Part shown: piece by piece, positions 56,803-64,000 of the stretch
How positions within the stretch are numbered: position 1 is the first letter of the stretch
Layout: each line of letters starts with the position of its first letter
Origin: Acinetobacter lwoffii
Lineage (GTDB): Bacteria; Pseudomonadota; Gammaproteobacteria; Pseudomonadales; Moraxellaceae
Assembly (NCBI RefSeq): GCF_019048525.1
Contig: NZ_CP077369.1
Span: 62,001-126,000 of the forward strand
Direction: 5' to 3'
Length of the DNA stretch: 64,000 nt
The notes under the pieces: model-generated
What the model was told of the DNA's origin: nothing
What the model saw: only the letters and a program-made list of their open reading frames with translations
Database searches by the model: none
Translations under genes and position numbers: made by a program

Positions 56803-58812
56803 ATGAAAAAATTATCTCTTTCTCATACTCCAATCCCATTTTCTGATGAATTTTTAGCAAGCTTTCTCCTTAGAGCTTCATATATAAATGGCTATGAATT
56901 TCCTGAACAAATGCTAAACAGCGCAGGTATTTCCATATATAAAAAATCTTACGAGGCATTATTTACCAATGAAGATAAGTTTAAGGAAGTTATTGAACAG
57001 TTGGGACTTTCAGATGACTTACTAGATCTGGTAATAAAAAAGACCCCTCCAACATTTCAAAATTTCTTCTGGACAAAAACTCAAGTAATTCATCGTAAAT
57101 TACTTAATATTGGCCTCCATAAATTTTGCTCATCCTGTTTAGAAGATAAGGGTTATTGGAAGAAAAATTGGTTATTAACCCCCTTAACAGTTTGTCTAGA
57201 TCACCATATTGATTTGATAGAAAAATGCCCTGAATGCGATAATCCATTAGAGACTAGCCGAAAATCATTATTTGAATGTTCAACTTGTACTTTTAATTTA
57301 CGTAAGAGCCAAAAGCAGCAATCTACACTAGAAGATATCCAGATTAATACATGGTTCTTAGATAGCTTTCAAGGGACTGATAAAACTTTTAATGAAAATT
57401 TTTTTGATATCTGGATAGCTTTATGCGAGTACTTTTCTAACTTAGAAATATTTAAAAACCGATCTTATATTTTAAATTTATCCCATGAATATTTTCATAA
57501 TGAGGATAAATTTATTTCTAGCCTTATAAATGAAATCAAAAGCAACCTAGATTATGCTCATCCAAGAATTCAACTTCTTCCCTTTTTAGAAAATAAATCT
57601 AGATTTAAACCTATTCTCGATGAAATCCTAAGTTATTTTAGAGATTATAACTCTCCTTCCTCAAAATGTATTCAACGGAAATTTAATAAGAGAGAAGCTA
57701 CTCATATACTTGGGGTTAGTTTTGCAGCATTTCATAAAAGACTGAAGGCGGGAGTTTTATATCACGATAAACTCAATGTAAGTGATAGAACTAATTTTCT
57801 TGCTTCTATACTTGAGGAATGGCTAATCAATGAAAAGAAAAATATCAATGGCACCTATACATATCATCGTCCACCACCACAAGCCGATGAATCTAATGAT
57901 TATTTTTCTATTCCAGAAATTATGGAAATACTAAATATTAACAATCATAATGCACGTTTATTTCTTAAAATACCAGATATTCCAGCCACAAAAAAATATG
58001 TCCATCGTTATACACAGTCTTGTCTTTCCAAAAAATTTGTTAATGATTTTCATAAAAAATATATTTTTCTAAGTCCACTTGCTGACTACTTGGACGTTTC
58101 GCATCTCACACTGAGAGCCAAGCTTTCAAGTTTAAAAATTGAACCTATATATATAAACAAACTTTATCCGGCATATTATGCAAGAAAAGATATTCAGCAT
58201 TTAGATAAGTCAATGATTGAAAATATAGTTACTTATAAAAATAATTCAGGGCGTAAAAAAGTTGGAACTGTAGATAAGAGTAAATGTGATGCTTATGTAA
58301 GCCTAAATGAAGCATCTCAACTTCTAGGTATTTCCTCATTACAAACAGCTCAACTTATTCAACATAAATGGCTTAAAGTAGAAAATTTAGAGATACGCCC
58401 GTATCGTATCCCAAGAAGAAGTATCGACAAATTAATTCAACAAAAGAATGACCCTACGTATGTTGATATAGAGGTGGTACTCAATGGATTAGATTGCTCA
58501 TATGACCAACTTGAAAAAAATTGGATTATGACAGGTCATTTAAAACTTCGACATATTGGATATTGGCGGTCCTTCTCCAAAACTGAGTTTGATAAAGCCA
58601 TGAAGATTCACCAAGAGTATTTTACAGCTTCAGAGGCTAATGACTATTTAGGTATGCATCGCACGCATATGACTAATCTAGTAACTCAGGGATTAATTAA
58701 GCCTAAATTTCATGGCAATAAATTTTATTCGGTCAGACTATTCTTACGGGAGGACGTTGATAAATTACTCGAAGCCGGTTATGGCTATAAAAGTAATCAA
58801 AAAAAATCTTAA
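56803..58812 (+). CDS. tniQ: TniQ/TnsD-family target-selection protein
   Basis: A 669-residue protein with the TniQ N-terminal domain and its zinc ribbon pairs: Cys109/Cys112, Cys131/His134, Cys142/Cys145 and Cys159/Cys162. The rest includes several predicted helix-turn-helix segments (for instance NKREATHILGVSFAAFHKRLK near 296, LNEASQLLGISSLQTAQLIQ near 504, and TASEANDYLGMHRTHMTNLV near 608), which makes it similar in plan to TnsD, the site-specific DNA-binding targeting factor of Tn7. The target is presumably a chromosomal attachment site, possibly the end of nrdB. Its last codons overlap the first right-end repeat. Confidence 0.82.
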   Translation: MKKLSLSHTPIPFSDEFLASFLLRASYINGYEFPEQMLNSAGISIYKKSYEALFTNEDKFKEVIEQLGLSDDLLDLVIKKTPPTFQNFFWTKTQVIHRKLLNIGLHKFCSSCLEDKGYWKKNWLLTPLTVCLDHHIDLIEKCPECDNPLETSRKSLFECSTCTFNLRKSQKQQSTLEDIQINTWFLDSFQGTDKTFNENFFDIWIALCEYFSNLEIFKNRSYILNLSHEYFHNEDKFISSLINEIKSNLDYAHPRIQLLPFLENKSRFKPILDEILSYFRDYNSPSSKCIQRKFNKREATHILGVSFAAFHKRLKAGVLYHDKLNVSDRTNFLASILEEWLINEKKNINGTYTYHRPPPQADESNDYFSIPEIMEILNINNHNARLFLKIPDIPATKKYVHRYTQSCLSKKFVNDFHKKYIFLSPLADYLDVSHLTLRAKLSSLKIEPIYINKLYPAYYARKDIQHLDKSMIENIVTYKNNSGRKKVGTVDKSKCDAYVSLNEASQLLGISSLQTAQLIQHKWLKVENLEIRPYRIPRRSIDKLIQQKNDPTYVDIEVVLNGLDCSYDQLEKNWIMTGHLKLRHIGYWRSFSKTEFDKAMKIHQEYFTASEANDYLGMHRTHMTNLVTQGLIKPKFHGNKFYSVRLFLREDVDKLLEAGYGYKSNQKKS

Positions 58813-58935
58813 CTTATGTGTCAGAGATTCTCAGAAAATCTTAACTTATGTGTCAAAACCTCGTTAAGATTGAATGTCAAAAAAACTAATAAATAATTGA
58901 TTTATTTAGTTAAATAAATCTCACATTATCTGTCA
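58805..58935 (-). repeat. Right-end transposase-binding repeats
   Basis: Direct repeats of AATCTTAACTTATGTGTCA at 58805-58823 and 58837-58855 (identical, 32 bp apart), a partial copy ending TGTCA at 58878, and AATCTCACATTATCTGTCA at 58917-58935, which is the exact inverse of the left-end sequence at 31114. The first copy includes the tniQ stop codon. Confidence 0.7.
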
Positions 58936-58951
58936 TTTAACGCCGTCACGC

Positions 58952-58988
58952 GACACATAAGTTGTCATTTATGACTTATAGTTTGTCA
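58952..58988. repeat. Additional repeat copies outside the presumed right end
   Basis: GACACATAAGTT (58952-58963) is the exact inverse of the core of the internal repeat (AACTTATGTGTC), followed by GTCA, and then TGACTTATAGTTTGTCA (58972-58988) as a diverged copy in the other direction. They may be the true outermost end, or the end of another, related element. Confidence 0.5.
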
Positions 58989-58989
58989 T

Positions 58990-59021
58990 AAAAAAACCGC
59001 CAATACTGGCGGTTTTTTTAC
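58990..59021 (-). terminator. Terminator of the TonB-dependent receptor gene
   Basis: AAAAAAACCGCC and GGCGGTTTTTTT form a strong symmetrical hairpin about 13 bp after the stop codon of the receptor gene. It is efficient in both directions and may once also have served nrdB before the mobile element arrived. Confidence 0.88.
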
Positions 59022-59033
59022 ATCACATAACAA

Positions 59034-61163
59034 TTAAAACTCTTTTGTTACACTCAGACCAGCGCTCCAGTTCCGCCCTTCTGCCGGCTCAAAGAAACGG
59101 CTATTGCTTTCATTGACAATCACTGAACCTGAATAGTCTTTATCAAAAAGATTATCGACACGTGCAAAAGTTTTGACAGACCAGTCTTTCATATTCCATT
59201 TATAGCCAACATTGGCACCAGCAACAGTATAGCTGGGTGCATATTCAGTATTGGTATCATTGACATAAATTCGATCTGAATAACGTACATCCAAACCTGC
59301 ACTCAAACCATTTTCAGGTTTCCAGCCCAGACTTAAAAATGCCTGATTTTTGGCAATACCGGGAATATAGTTTCCTGATTCAACTCTCGACACTGCAATA
59401 TTGCCATTCTGATTTAAAATTTCAGGAATATCAGCATCAAAAGTTGCATCTATATAGCTATAGCTGGCTTGAGCAGTGAGATCACGCCATAAACTTTTAT
59501 TCCAGGAGAGTTCAATACCTTCTCTTAAAGTTTGATCTGCATTACGGAAAGTAGAGCGACCATTGTCATTACCTGCAGAAACAATGTCATCCTGAGTCGT
59601 CGTATGGAAAACTGCAACAGTAAAATCACCTAATGTATTGGCAGATTTCAATCCCATCTCATAGGTTTCACTTTCTGCTGCTTTTAAACTGAAGCTGCGG
59701 TTTTCTGCAGTATTTGCAGGATAGGACATTTCGGTAAAGGTCGGCGTTTCAAAGCCTTGTGCATAACTGACATAAGTCATCAGCTCAGGTAAAATCTGCC
59801 AGCTTAAAGCCATGGAGGGCAATAATTTCTGATAATCGGTTTTACCTGAATTATTGCCATTCGCCAGAAACTTGTCTTTAGACTTGAAATGCACATTGCT
59901 ATAGCGCAGGCCGGCATCCAAGGTCCAATCGGGAGCAAAGTGATAAGAAGCTTGCAAATACGGATCTAAATTCCACAGGGTATTATCTTCATCTCGACGT
60001 AGTTCACCTTTAACCCCCAAGCGATCACCTAAAAAGTTTTGATAGCCTTTACGGTCTTCAGTCATGGCATCAAAAGCGAGACCAGCAATCAGTTGGATAT
60101 CTGGCAGAATATCTTTACCCGTCCAGCGTAAATCTGTCCCATAAAAATTACGGTCAAAATCAATCACGCCACCCGCATGATTAACTCCACCTTGTGCTGT
60201 ACGAGGAATCGACTGATATTGCGTGACTGCGCGCTGTCCCCAGTAGGCCATACCATACAGTTCATGCTGATCATTGATCGGTTTATTCCAGGTCAAACCT
60301 GTTTGCAGCTGCTCAATTTCTTTACGTGCATTATAAAGAAGGACGTTGGTCGCTACCTGTCGGGGATTGGCCTTCCACTGGTCTCGGGTTAAACCACCCG
60401 GATCATCCGCTGCAATTTTGACATAGTTATTCATCCAGTTGATTTTAGAACCATCTTCCAGATCCCAGGTCAGCTTGGCATTATTCAGAACTTTATGTGC
60501 ACTGCTGTGATCACGGTAACCATTGGTATCAAAATAAGAGGAGCTGATGATATAGCTTGGCTCTGAAGCATTCTCTGAACCGCCTTGCAAAACCAGCTTG
60601 GTCTGCCCTTTGTTCTGACTCCCTGCAGAATGCCCCAGTTCAATTGAGTCAGCGCCTTGCCCTTCCGTTGTGGTGGTTAAAATCGTTCCCCCCGAAGAGT
60701 TGCCATACAACGAGGAAAACGCACCACCCAAAACCTCAATATGATCCAGACTGTTCAAATCAATATTCGAGGTTTGCCCCTGCCCATCCGGCATCGTTGC
60801 AGGGATTCCATCCACATATAAACGCACACCACGCACACCAAAACTGGAGCGAGCGCCAAAGCCTCGCATCGAAATTTGCAGGTCCTGGGCATAGTTTTCA
60901 CGATTATTTAACTGTAATCCTGGAACGCCTTTTAATGTTTCCGACAGGTTCACATTCATGCTGTTATCTTGTTCTTGATTCAGATAATACACTGATGCCG
61001 GTGTGGTCAATCGCTCCCGATCGGTACGGGTCGCTTGAATGATAATCGTGTCTAACCTTTGGACTTCTTGTGTGTCATTTTCTGCATAAATATTCTGACC
61101 TGCGCAAGCAATCAGGCAGGACAAGGTCGATTTCACAAATGGAAATTTCGGGCTTTGATACAT
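59034..61163 (-). CDS. pqqU: TonB-dependent receptor, PqqU (YncD)-like
   Basis: A 709-residue outer-membrane receptor with a signal peptide (about 1-27, ends IYAEN), a TonB-box-like TIIIQATR, a plug with NYAQDLQISMRGFGARSSFGVRG and RLYVDGIPATMPDGQGQTSN, and a barrel ending in SAGLSVTKEF. Long stretches match E. coli YncD/PqqU as I remember it (for example DDPGGLTRDQWKANP and VDNLFDKDYSGSVIVNESNSR). PqqU takes up the cofactor pyrroloquinoline quinone. The adjacent gcd encodes a PQQ enzyme, which strengthens the call. It has its own 391-bp upstream region. Confidence 0.82.
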   Translation of the reverse strand: MYQSPKFPFVKSTLSCLIACAGQNIYAENDTQEVQRLDTIIIQATRTDRERLTTPASVYYLNQEQDNSMNVNLSETLKGVPGLQLNNRENYAQDLQISMRGFGARSSFGVRGVRLYVDGIPATMPDGQGQTSNIDLNSLDHIEVLGGAFSSLYGNSSGGTILTTTTEGQGADSIELGHSAGSQNKGQTKLVLQGGSENASEPSYIISSSYFDTNGYRDHSSAHKVLNNAKLTWDLEDGSKINWMNNYVKIAADDPGGLTRDQWKANPRQVATNVLLYNARKEIEQLQTGLTWNKPINDQHELYGMAYWGQRAVTQYQSIPRTAQGGVNHAGGVIDFDRNFYGTDLRWTGKDILPDIQLIAGLAFDAMTEDRKGYQNFLGDRLGVKGELRRDEDNTLWNLDPYLQASYHFAPDWTLDAGLRYSNVHFKSKDKFLANGNNSGKTDYQKLLPSMALSWQILPELMTYVSYAQGFETPTFTEMSYPANTAENRSFSLKAAESETYEMGLKSANTLGDFTVAVFHTTTQDDIVSAGNDNGRSTFRNADQTLREGIELSWNKSLWRDLTAQASYSYIDATFDADIPEILNQNGNIAVSRVESGNYIPGIAKNQAFLSLGWKPENGLSAGLDVRYSDRIYVNDTNTEYAPSYTVAGANVGYKWNMKDWSVKTFARVDNLFDKDYSGSVIVNESNSRFFEPAEGRNWSAGLSVTKEF

Positions 61164-61554
61164 AAATAACAGGCCTTATTTGAAAGTGGTTTAATGCGGC
61201 AAATACCTTATCAAGATGGCGTACATCTCATGATTCAATTCATTTTGTTTTAAGCATCGATATCCAATAAATGCGCTGATTCGATGACATATAGTTCGTT
61301 CAATGGATAGAAAGACTTTGAGCTTAAAATTCTGTGTTCGGTAAATTCAGACTTGATTAATCCTTTATCTGAATTGCGCTTAAAATCAGCCAGATACAAA
61401 GCATATTATTTTAATGCGATCTGAATGAAATTGAGCTTTCAGCAACAAATCAACATCATTTCTCTGTGTCCTTAAAACTGGATGTAGGCATTCAACAATA
61501 CATAATAAAAAAGCCTGACGAATCAGGCTCCTTCATACTGATTTAAAAATTTAA
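61164..61554. other. Intergenic region upstream of pqqU, with the gcd terminator
   Basis: Contains the hairpin GCCTGA/TCAGGC (61513-61528) beside A6 (61507-61512), a terminator for the minus-strand gcd. The remaining 300 bp should hold the pqqU promoter. I saw no gene and no convincing Fur box, in contrast to typical iron-uptake receptors. Confidence 0.6.
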
Positions 61555-63957
61555 CTATTTATTGTCTGGCAAGGCATAAGCCACCAGAGAGTCGCCCATT
61601 TTAGTCCCAAAGGAACCATGACCACCCGCCATAATGACCACATACTGCTTGCCATTCGCTTCATAAGTCATTGGTGTAGCCTGACCACCCGCAGGTAGAC
61701 GCCCTTTCCACAATTCATCACCGTTGTTCACGTTAATGGCACGGATATAGTTATCTTGAGTTCCGCCCACAAACATCACGTTGCCCGCAGTTGAAATAGG
61801 TCCACCCAGCATCGGCACACCCATTTTGAATGGCGGCAATGGAATGCCTGGCATACTGTCACGAATGGTACCGATACGGCGTTTCCAGGCCACTTCATGA
61901 GTATTTAAGTCCACACCTGCAACAAAGCCCCATGATGGCTGTTTACACGGCAGCCCAAACGGAGACAGGAACGCACTGATTTCAACGCCATAAGGCACGC
62001 CATACATCGGTTGAACGCCGGCTTCTGTGCCTGCACCTTTAGCCGTCTTAGGACGGTTCGGATCTTGAGGAATCAGTTTTGATACAAATGGCAGGCCAAT
62101 CGGGTTGGTCAGTGCAATTTGACGGTCCGGATTCACCGACATACCGCCCCATTCAAACACACCCAGGTTACCCGGGAAGACCAGCGTCCCATTTTCAGAA
62201 GGTGGGGTATAAATGCCATCGTAATTCAATTTGTGGAACGCAACACGGCAGACCAACTGGTCGAACATGGTCGCACCCCACATCTGTTTATCGGTCAATT
62301 TCTCTTGTGGCGCCAGATTAAAATCAGAGAACGGTTGAGTTTTAGAATAGAACTCGCCTTTGGTTTGAGGTCCACGCTTCACAGATTGCGGTACCGGTTT
62401 CTCGGTAATCGGTACAATGGCTTTACCATTACGACGATCCAGCACAAAAGCATTCCCGGTTTTGGTCAAGACATAAATAGCCGGAATCATATTCCCGTTT
62501 TTATCTTTGATCTCGGTCAATGTCGGCTGTGAAGGTACGTCCATATCCCACAAATCGTGATGGGTAGTCTGGAAGTTCCATACCAGTTTGCCGGTCGTCG
62601 CATTCAAGGCCAGCATCGAGTTGGCATAACGCTCGTCCAGCTCAGTCCGGTGACCACCATAAATATCCGGTGTACCGACACCCGTTGGTACGTAGACGAT
62701 ATCCAGCTCTGCATCATAGGCCAAAGGTGCCCATGCATTAGGTGAATTATGTACAAATTTTTGACCCGGTGCAGGAATCAAATTCGGATCTTCAGCGCCT
62801 GTGTCAAATACCCAAAGCAGTTCACCGGTATTCACGTCATAACCACGGATCACACCCGATGGTTCTTCAGTTGAATAGTTGTCGGTAGTTGAACCCGCAA
62901 TAATAATGGTGGTGCCGGTTACTACAGGCGGTGAGGTTGGAATATAACCGCCCGGATATGGGAATGGCATATCTTTTTGCAGATCGACTTCGCCATTTTT
63001 ACCAAAGTCAGAGCAGACTTTACCGGTGGTCGCATTGACCGCAACCAGACGCCCATCATTGACCGGTAAAATCACTTTTTGTGGACATTCAGCCGATGTG
63101 GTTTTCTTCGCAGCGAGACTGCTTTCAAAACCTACCGTATTGTTGACATCATAATAAGATACACCACGGCAGGTTAAATGCTGATAGGTATGATCAGCTT
63201 TTAATTTCGGATCATAGGTCCATTTCGCCTTACCAGTTGCCGGATCAAGCGCAGTCAATTTCTGGTGAGTGGTACAGATGTACATGTTGTCACCCACCTT
63301 GATTGGGGTAACCTGATTGGTGGTTTCACCCGAGTCATTTTCAGTCTTGAATTCGCCCGTGTGATATTCCCAAGCCACCTGCAAATCTTTGACATTTTCA
63401 GTATTAATCTGCTTTAAGGGTGAATAACGCAAACCGGACTGGGTACGGCCATAAGCCGGCCAGTCTTCATCTGCCACACCGGGAATTGGCTGGTGGGTTG
63501 CAGGCTGCTGGGATTTTAATTCACCGCGAATTTCTTGCGGGTCATTAAATACAGCATAAATCATGACAGCGATGGTAATAGCCAGTGAACCACCCAGGGC
63601 AATTTTCGCACCTTTACTTTGATCAAAACCGCGTGTTACTGCCGGAATCAGCAGGGCCAGACCAAACAACCCTAAAATATCTAAACGCGGCGCGAGTGCA
63701 AAGAAATCTGAACCGACTTCCCACAGCCCCCACACCACTGTCGCCAAAACGAATACGGCATAAACCAGAAGTGCAGCACTTTTTCGTTTATACAAGAGAA
63801 CTGCGGTCGCAATAAAGAGAATACCTGCAATGATGTAGTACCAAGACCCACCCAGCACTGCAAGATAAATCCCTCCAATCAGCAGTCCTATACCGAAAAC
63901 AGCGGCAATGACCGCTAAAATCGTTTTCAGTACCGAACCTGATGATGAAGTATTCAT
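61555..63957 (-). CDS. gcd: Membrane-bound PQQ-dependent glucose dehydrogenase
   Basis: Oxidises glucose (and other aldoses) to gluconolactone in the periplasm and gives electrons to ubiquinone. About 800 residues from ATG 63957; an in-frame GTG at 63966 is the alternative start, but AGGTG precedes the ATG at the right distance. Five membrane helices fill the first 140 residues. The rest is an eight-bladed PQQ propeller, with recognisable tracts DEDWPAYGRTQSGLRYSPL, ALDPATGKAKWTYDP, and the C-terminal GLPAGGQATPMTYEANGKQYVVIMAGGHGSFGTKMGDS region in pieces. Length equals the 801-residue membrane enzyme of A. calcoaceticus. No pqq biosynthesis genes are in the window. Confidence 0.95.
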   Translation of the reverse strand: MNTSSSGSVLKTILAVIAAVFGIGLLIGGIYLAVLGGSWYYIIAGILFIATAVLLYKRKSAALLVYAVFVLATVVWGLWEVGSDFFALAPRLDILGLFGLALLIPAVTRGFDQSKGAKIALGGSLAITIAVMIYAVFNDPQEIRGELKSQQPATHQPIPGVADEDWPAYGRTQSGLRYSPLKQINTENVKDLQVAWEYHTGEFKTENDSGETTNQVTPIKVGDNMYICTTHQKLTALDPATGKAKWTYDPKLKADHTYQHLTCRGVSYYDVNNTVGFESSLAAKKTTSAECPQKVILPVNDGRLVAVNATTGKVCSDFGKNGEVDLQKDMPFPYPGGYIPTSPPVVTGTTIIIAGSTTDNYSTEEPSGVIRGYDVNTGELLWVFDTGAEDPNLIPAPGQKFVHNSPNAWAPLAYDAELDIVYVPTGVGTPDIYGGHRTELDERYANSMLALNATTGKLVWNFQTTHHDLWDMDVPSQPTLTEIKDKNGNMIPAIYVLTKTGNAFVLDRRNGKAIVPITEKPVPQSVKRGPQTKGEFYSKTQPFSDFNLAPQEKLTDKQMWGATMFDQLVCRVAFHKLNYDGIYTPPSENGTLVFPGNLGVFEWGGMSVNPDRQIALTNPIGLPFVSKLIPQDPNRPKTAKGAGTEAGVQPMYGVPYGVEISAFLSPFGLPCKQPSWGFVAGVDLNTHEVAWKRRIGTIRDSMPGIPLPPFKMGVPMLGGPISTAGNVMFVGGTQDNYIRAINVNNGDELWKGRLPAGGQATPMTYEANGKQYVVIMAGGHGSFGTKMGDSLVAYALPDNK

Positions 63958-64000
63958 ATTGAACACCTATAAAAGTTTTTTTGAAAGTCCATGCACATGA

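Larger units (their letters stand above)
31114..58935. mobile_element. Probable Tn7-like element carrying CBASS and acinetoferrin genes
   Basis: A 27.8-kb element defined by inverted copies of TGACAGATAATGTGAGATT at 31114-31132 and 58917-58935, with related repeats inside both ends. The transposition genes tnsA-tnsB-tnsC-tniQ occupy the right part. It begins 21 bp beyond the nrdB stop codon, similar to the distance at which Tn7 inserts beyond glmS. Most genes inside are more AT-rich than the flanks. I could not find a 5-bp target duplication, and further repeat copies lie just outside the right end (58952-58988), so either border may be off or rearranged. tnsC is interrupted, so the element is probably not mobile now. 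Confidence 0.65.

Noticed and set aside
52016-58812. CRISPR-associated transposon (CAST)
   Set aside because: Although the transposition genes and end repeats recall CAST elements, no cas gene and no direct-repeat/spacer array is present anywhere in the window; the repeats seen are end sites or inverted repeats.
31114-58935. Integrated prophage
   Set aside because: A BcepMu gp16-like and an XRE gene are present, but no capsid, tail, terminase, lysis or integrase genes; the DDE transposase goes with TnsA, TnsC and TniQ.

Overview
The window is a stretch of Acinetobacter chromosome. The evidence is the gene content and order: a complete nuoA-N operon with fused nuoCD, the BfmR/BfmS two-component pair, a long NrdA with two ATP cones, a PQQ-dependent membrane glucose dehydrogenase and an acinetoferrin-type siderophore operon. 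The backbone is moderately AT-rich. The 31-59 kb part is clearly more AT-rich, apart from one GC-rich insertion sequence of Pseudomonas type.

Layout. 1-6.8 kb: an ethanolamine permease gene broken by an amber codon, a small conserved protein, an IS4-type transposase remnant, ferredoxin-NADP reductase with a divergent FinR-like LysR regulator, three cold-shock-domain proteins in a row, and upp. 6.8-22 kb: the complex I operon on the minus strand. 22-31 kb: a small conserved protein, bfmS-bfmR, then nrdA and nrdB with two small genes between them. The region upstream of nrdA carries a consensus DnaA box and a probable pair of NrdR boxes.

31.1-58.9 kb: a probable Tn7-like element beginning 21 bp after the nrdB stop codon. 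It is delimited by inverted copies of a 19-bp repeat that recurs at both ends and looks like a TnsB-binding array. Its transposition module (tnsA, tnsB, tnsC, tniQ) lies at the far end. The cargo is (i) a two-gene CBASS-like defence pair, a CD-NTase and a Cap15-type two-TM beta-barrel effector, arranged tail to tail; (ii) gene fragments around an IS3-family element; (iii) the eight-gene acinetoferrin biosynthesis and transport operon acbABCD-actBCAD under a strong Fur box; (iv) an ISPpu12-like ISL3 element carrying lspA, a cation-efflux gene and a merR gene. The element looks immobilised: tnsC is split by a 1288-bp IS3-family insertion. The ISPpu12-like transposase also has a frameshift and its merR a nonsense codon.

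59-64 kb: the chromosome resumes with a TonB-dependent receptor closely resembling the PQQ receptor PqqU (YncD), next to gcd, whose product needs PQQ. This suggests that the strain scavenges PQQ to power periplasmic glucose oxidation.

The most notable parts are the convergent CBASS pair with a hairpin just before the CD-NTase start, the Tn7-like element at an nrdB-proximal site carrying both defence and siderophore genes, the structured leader of tnsA, and the extra inverted repeat copies just outside the right end.
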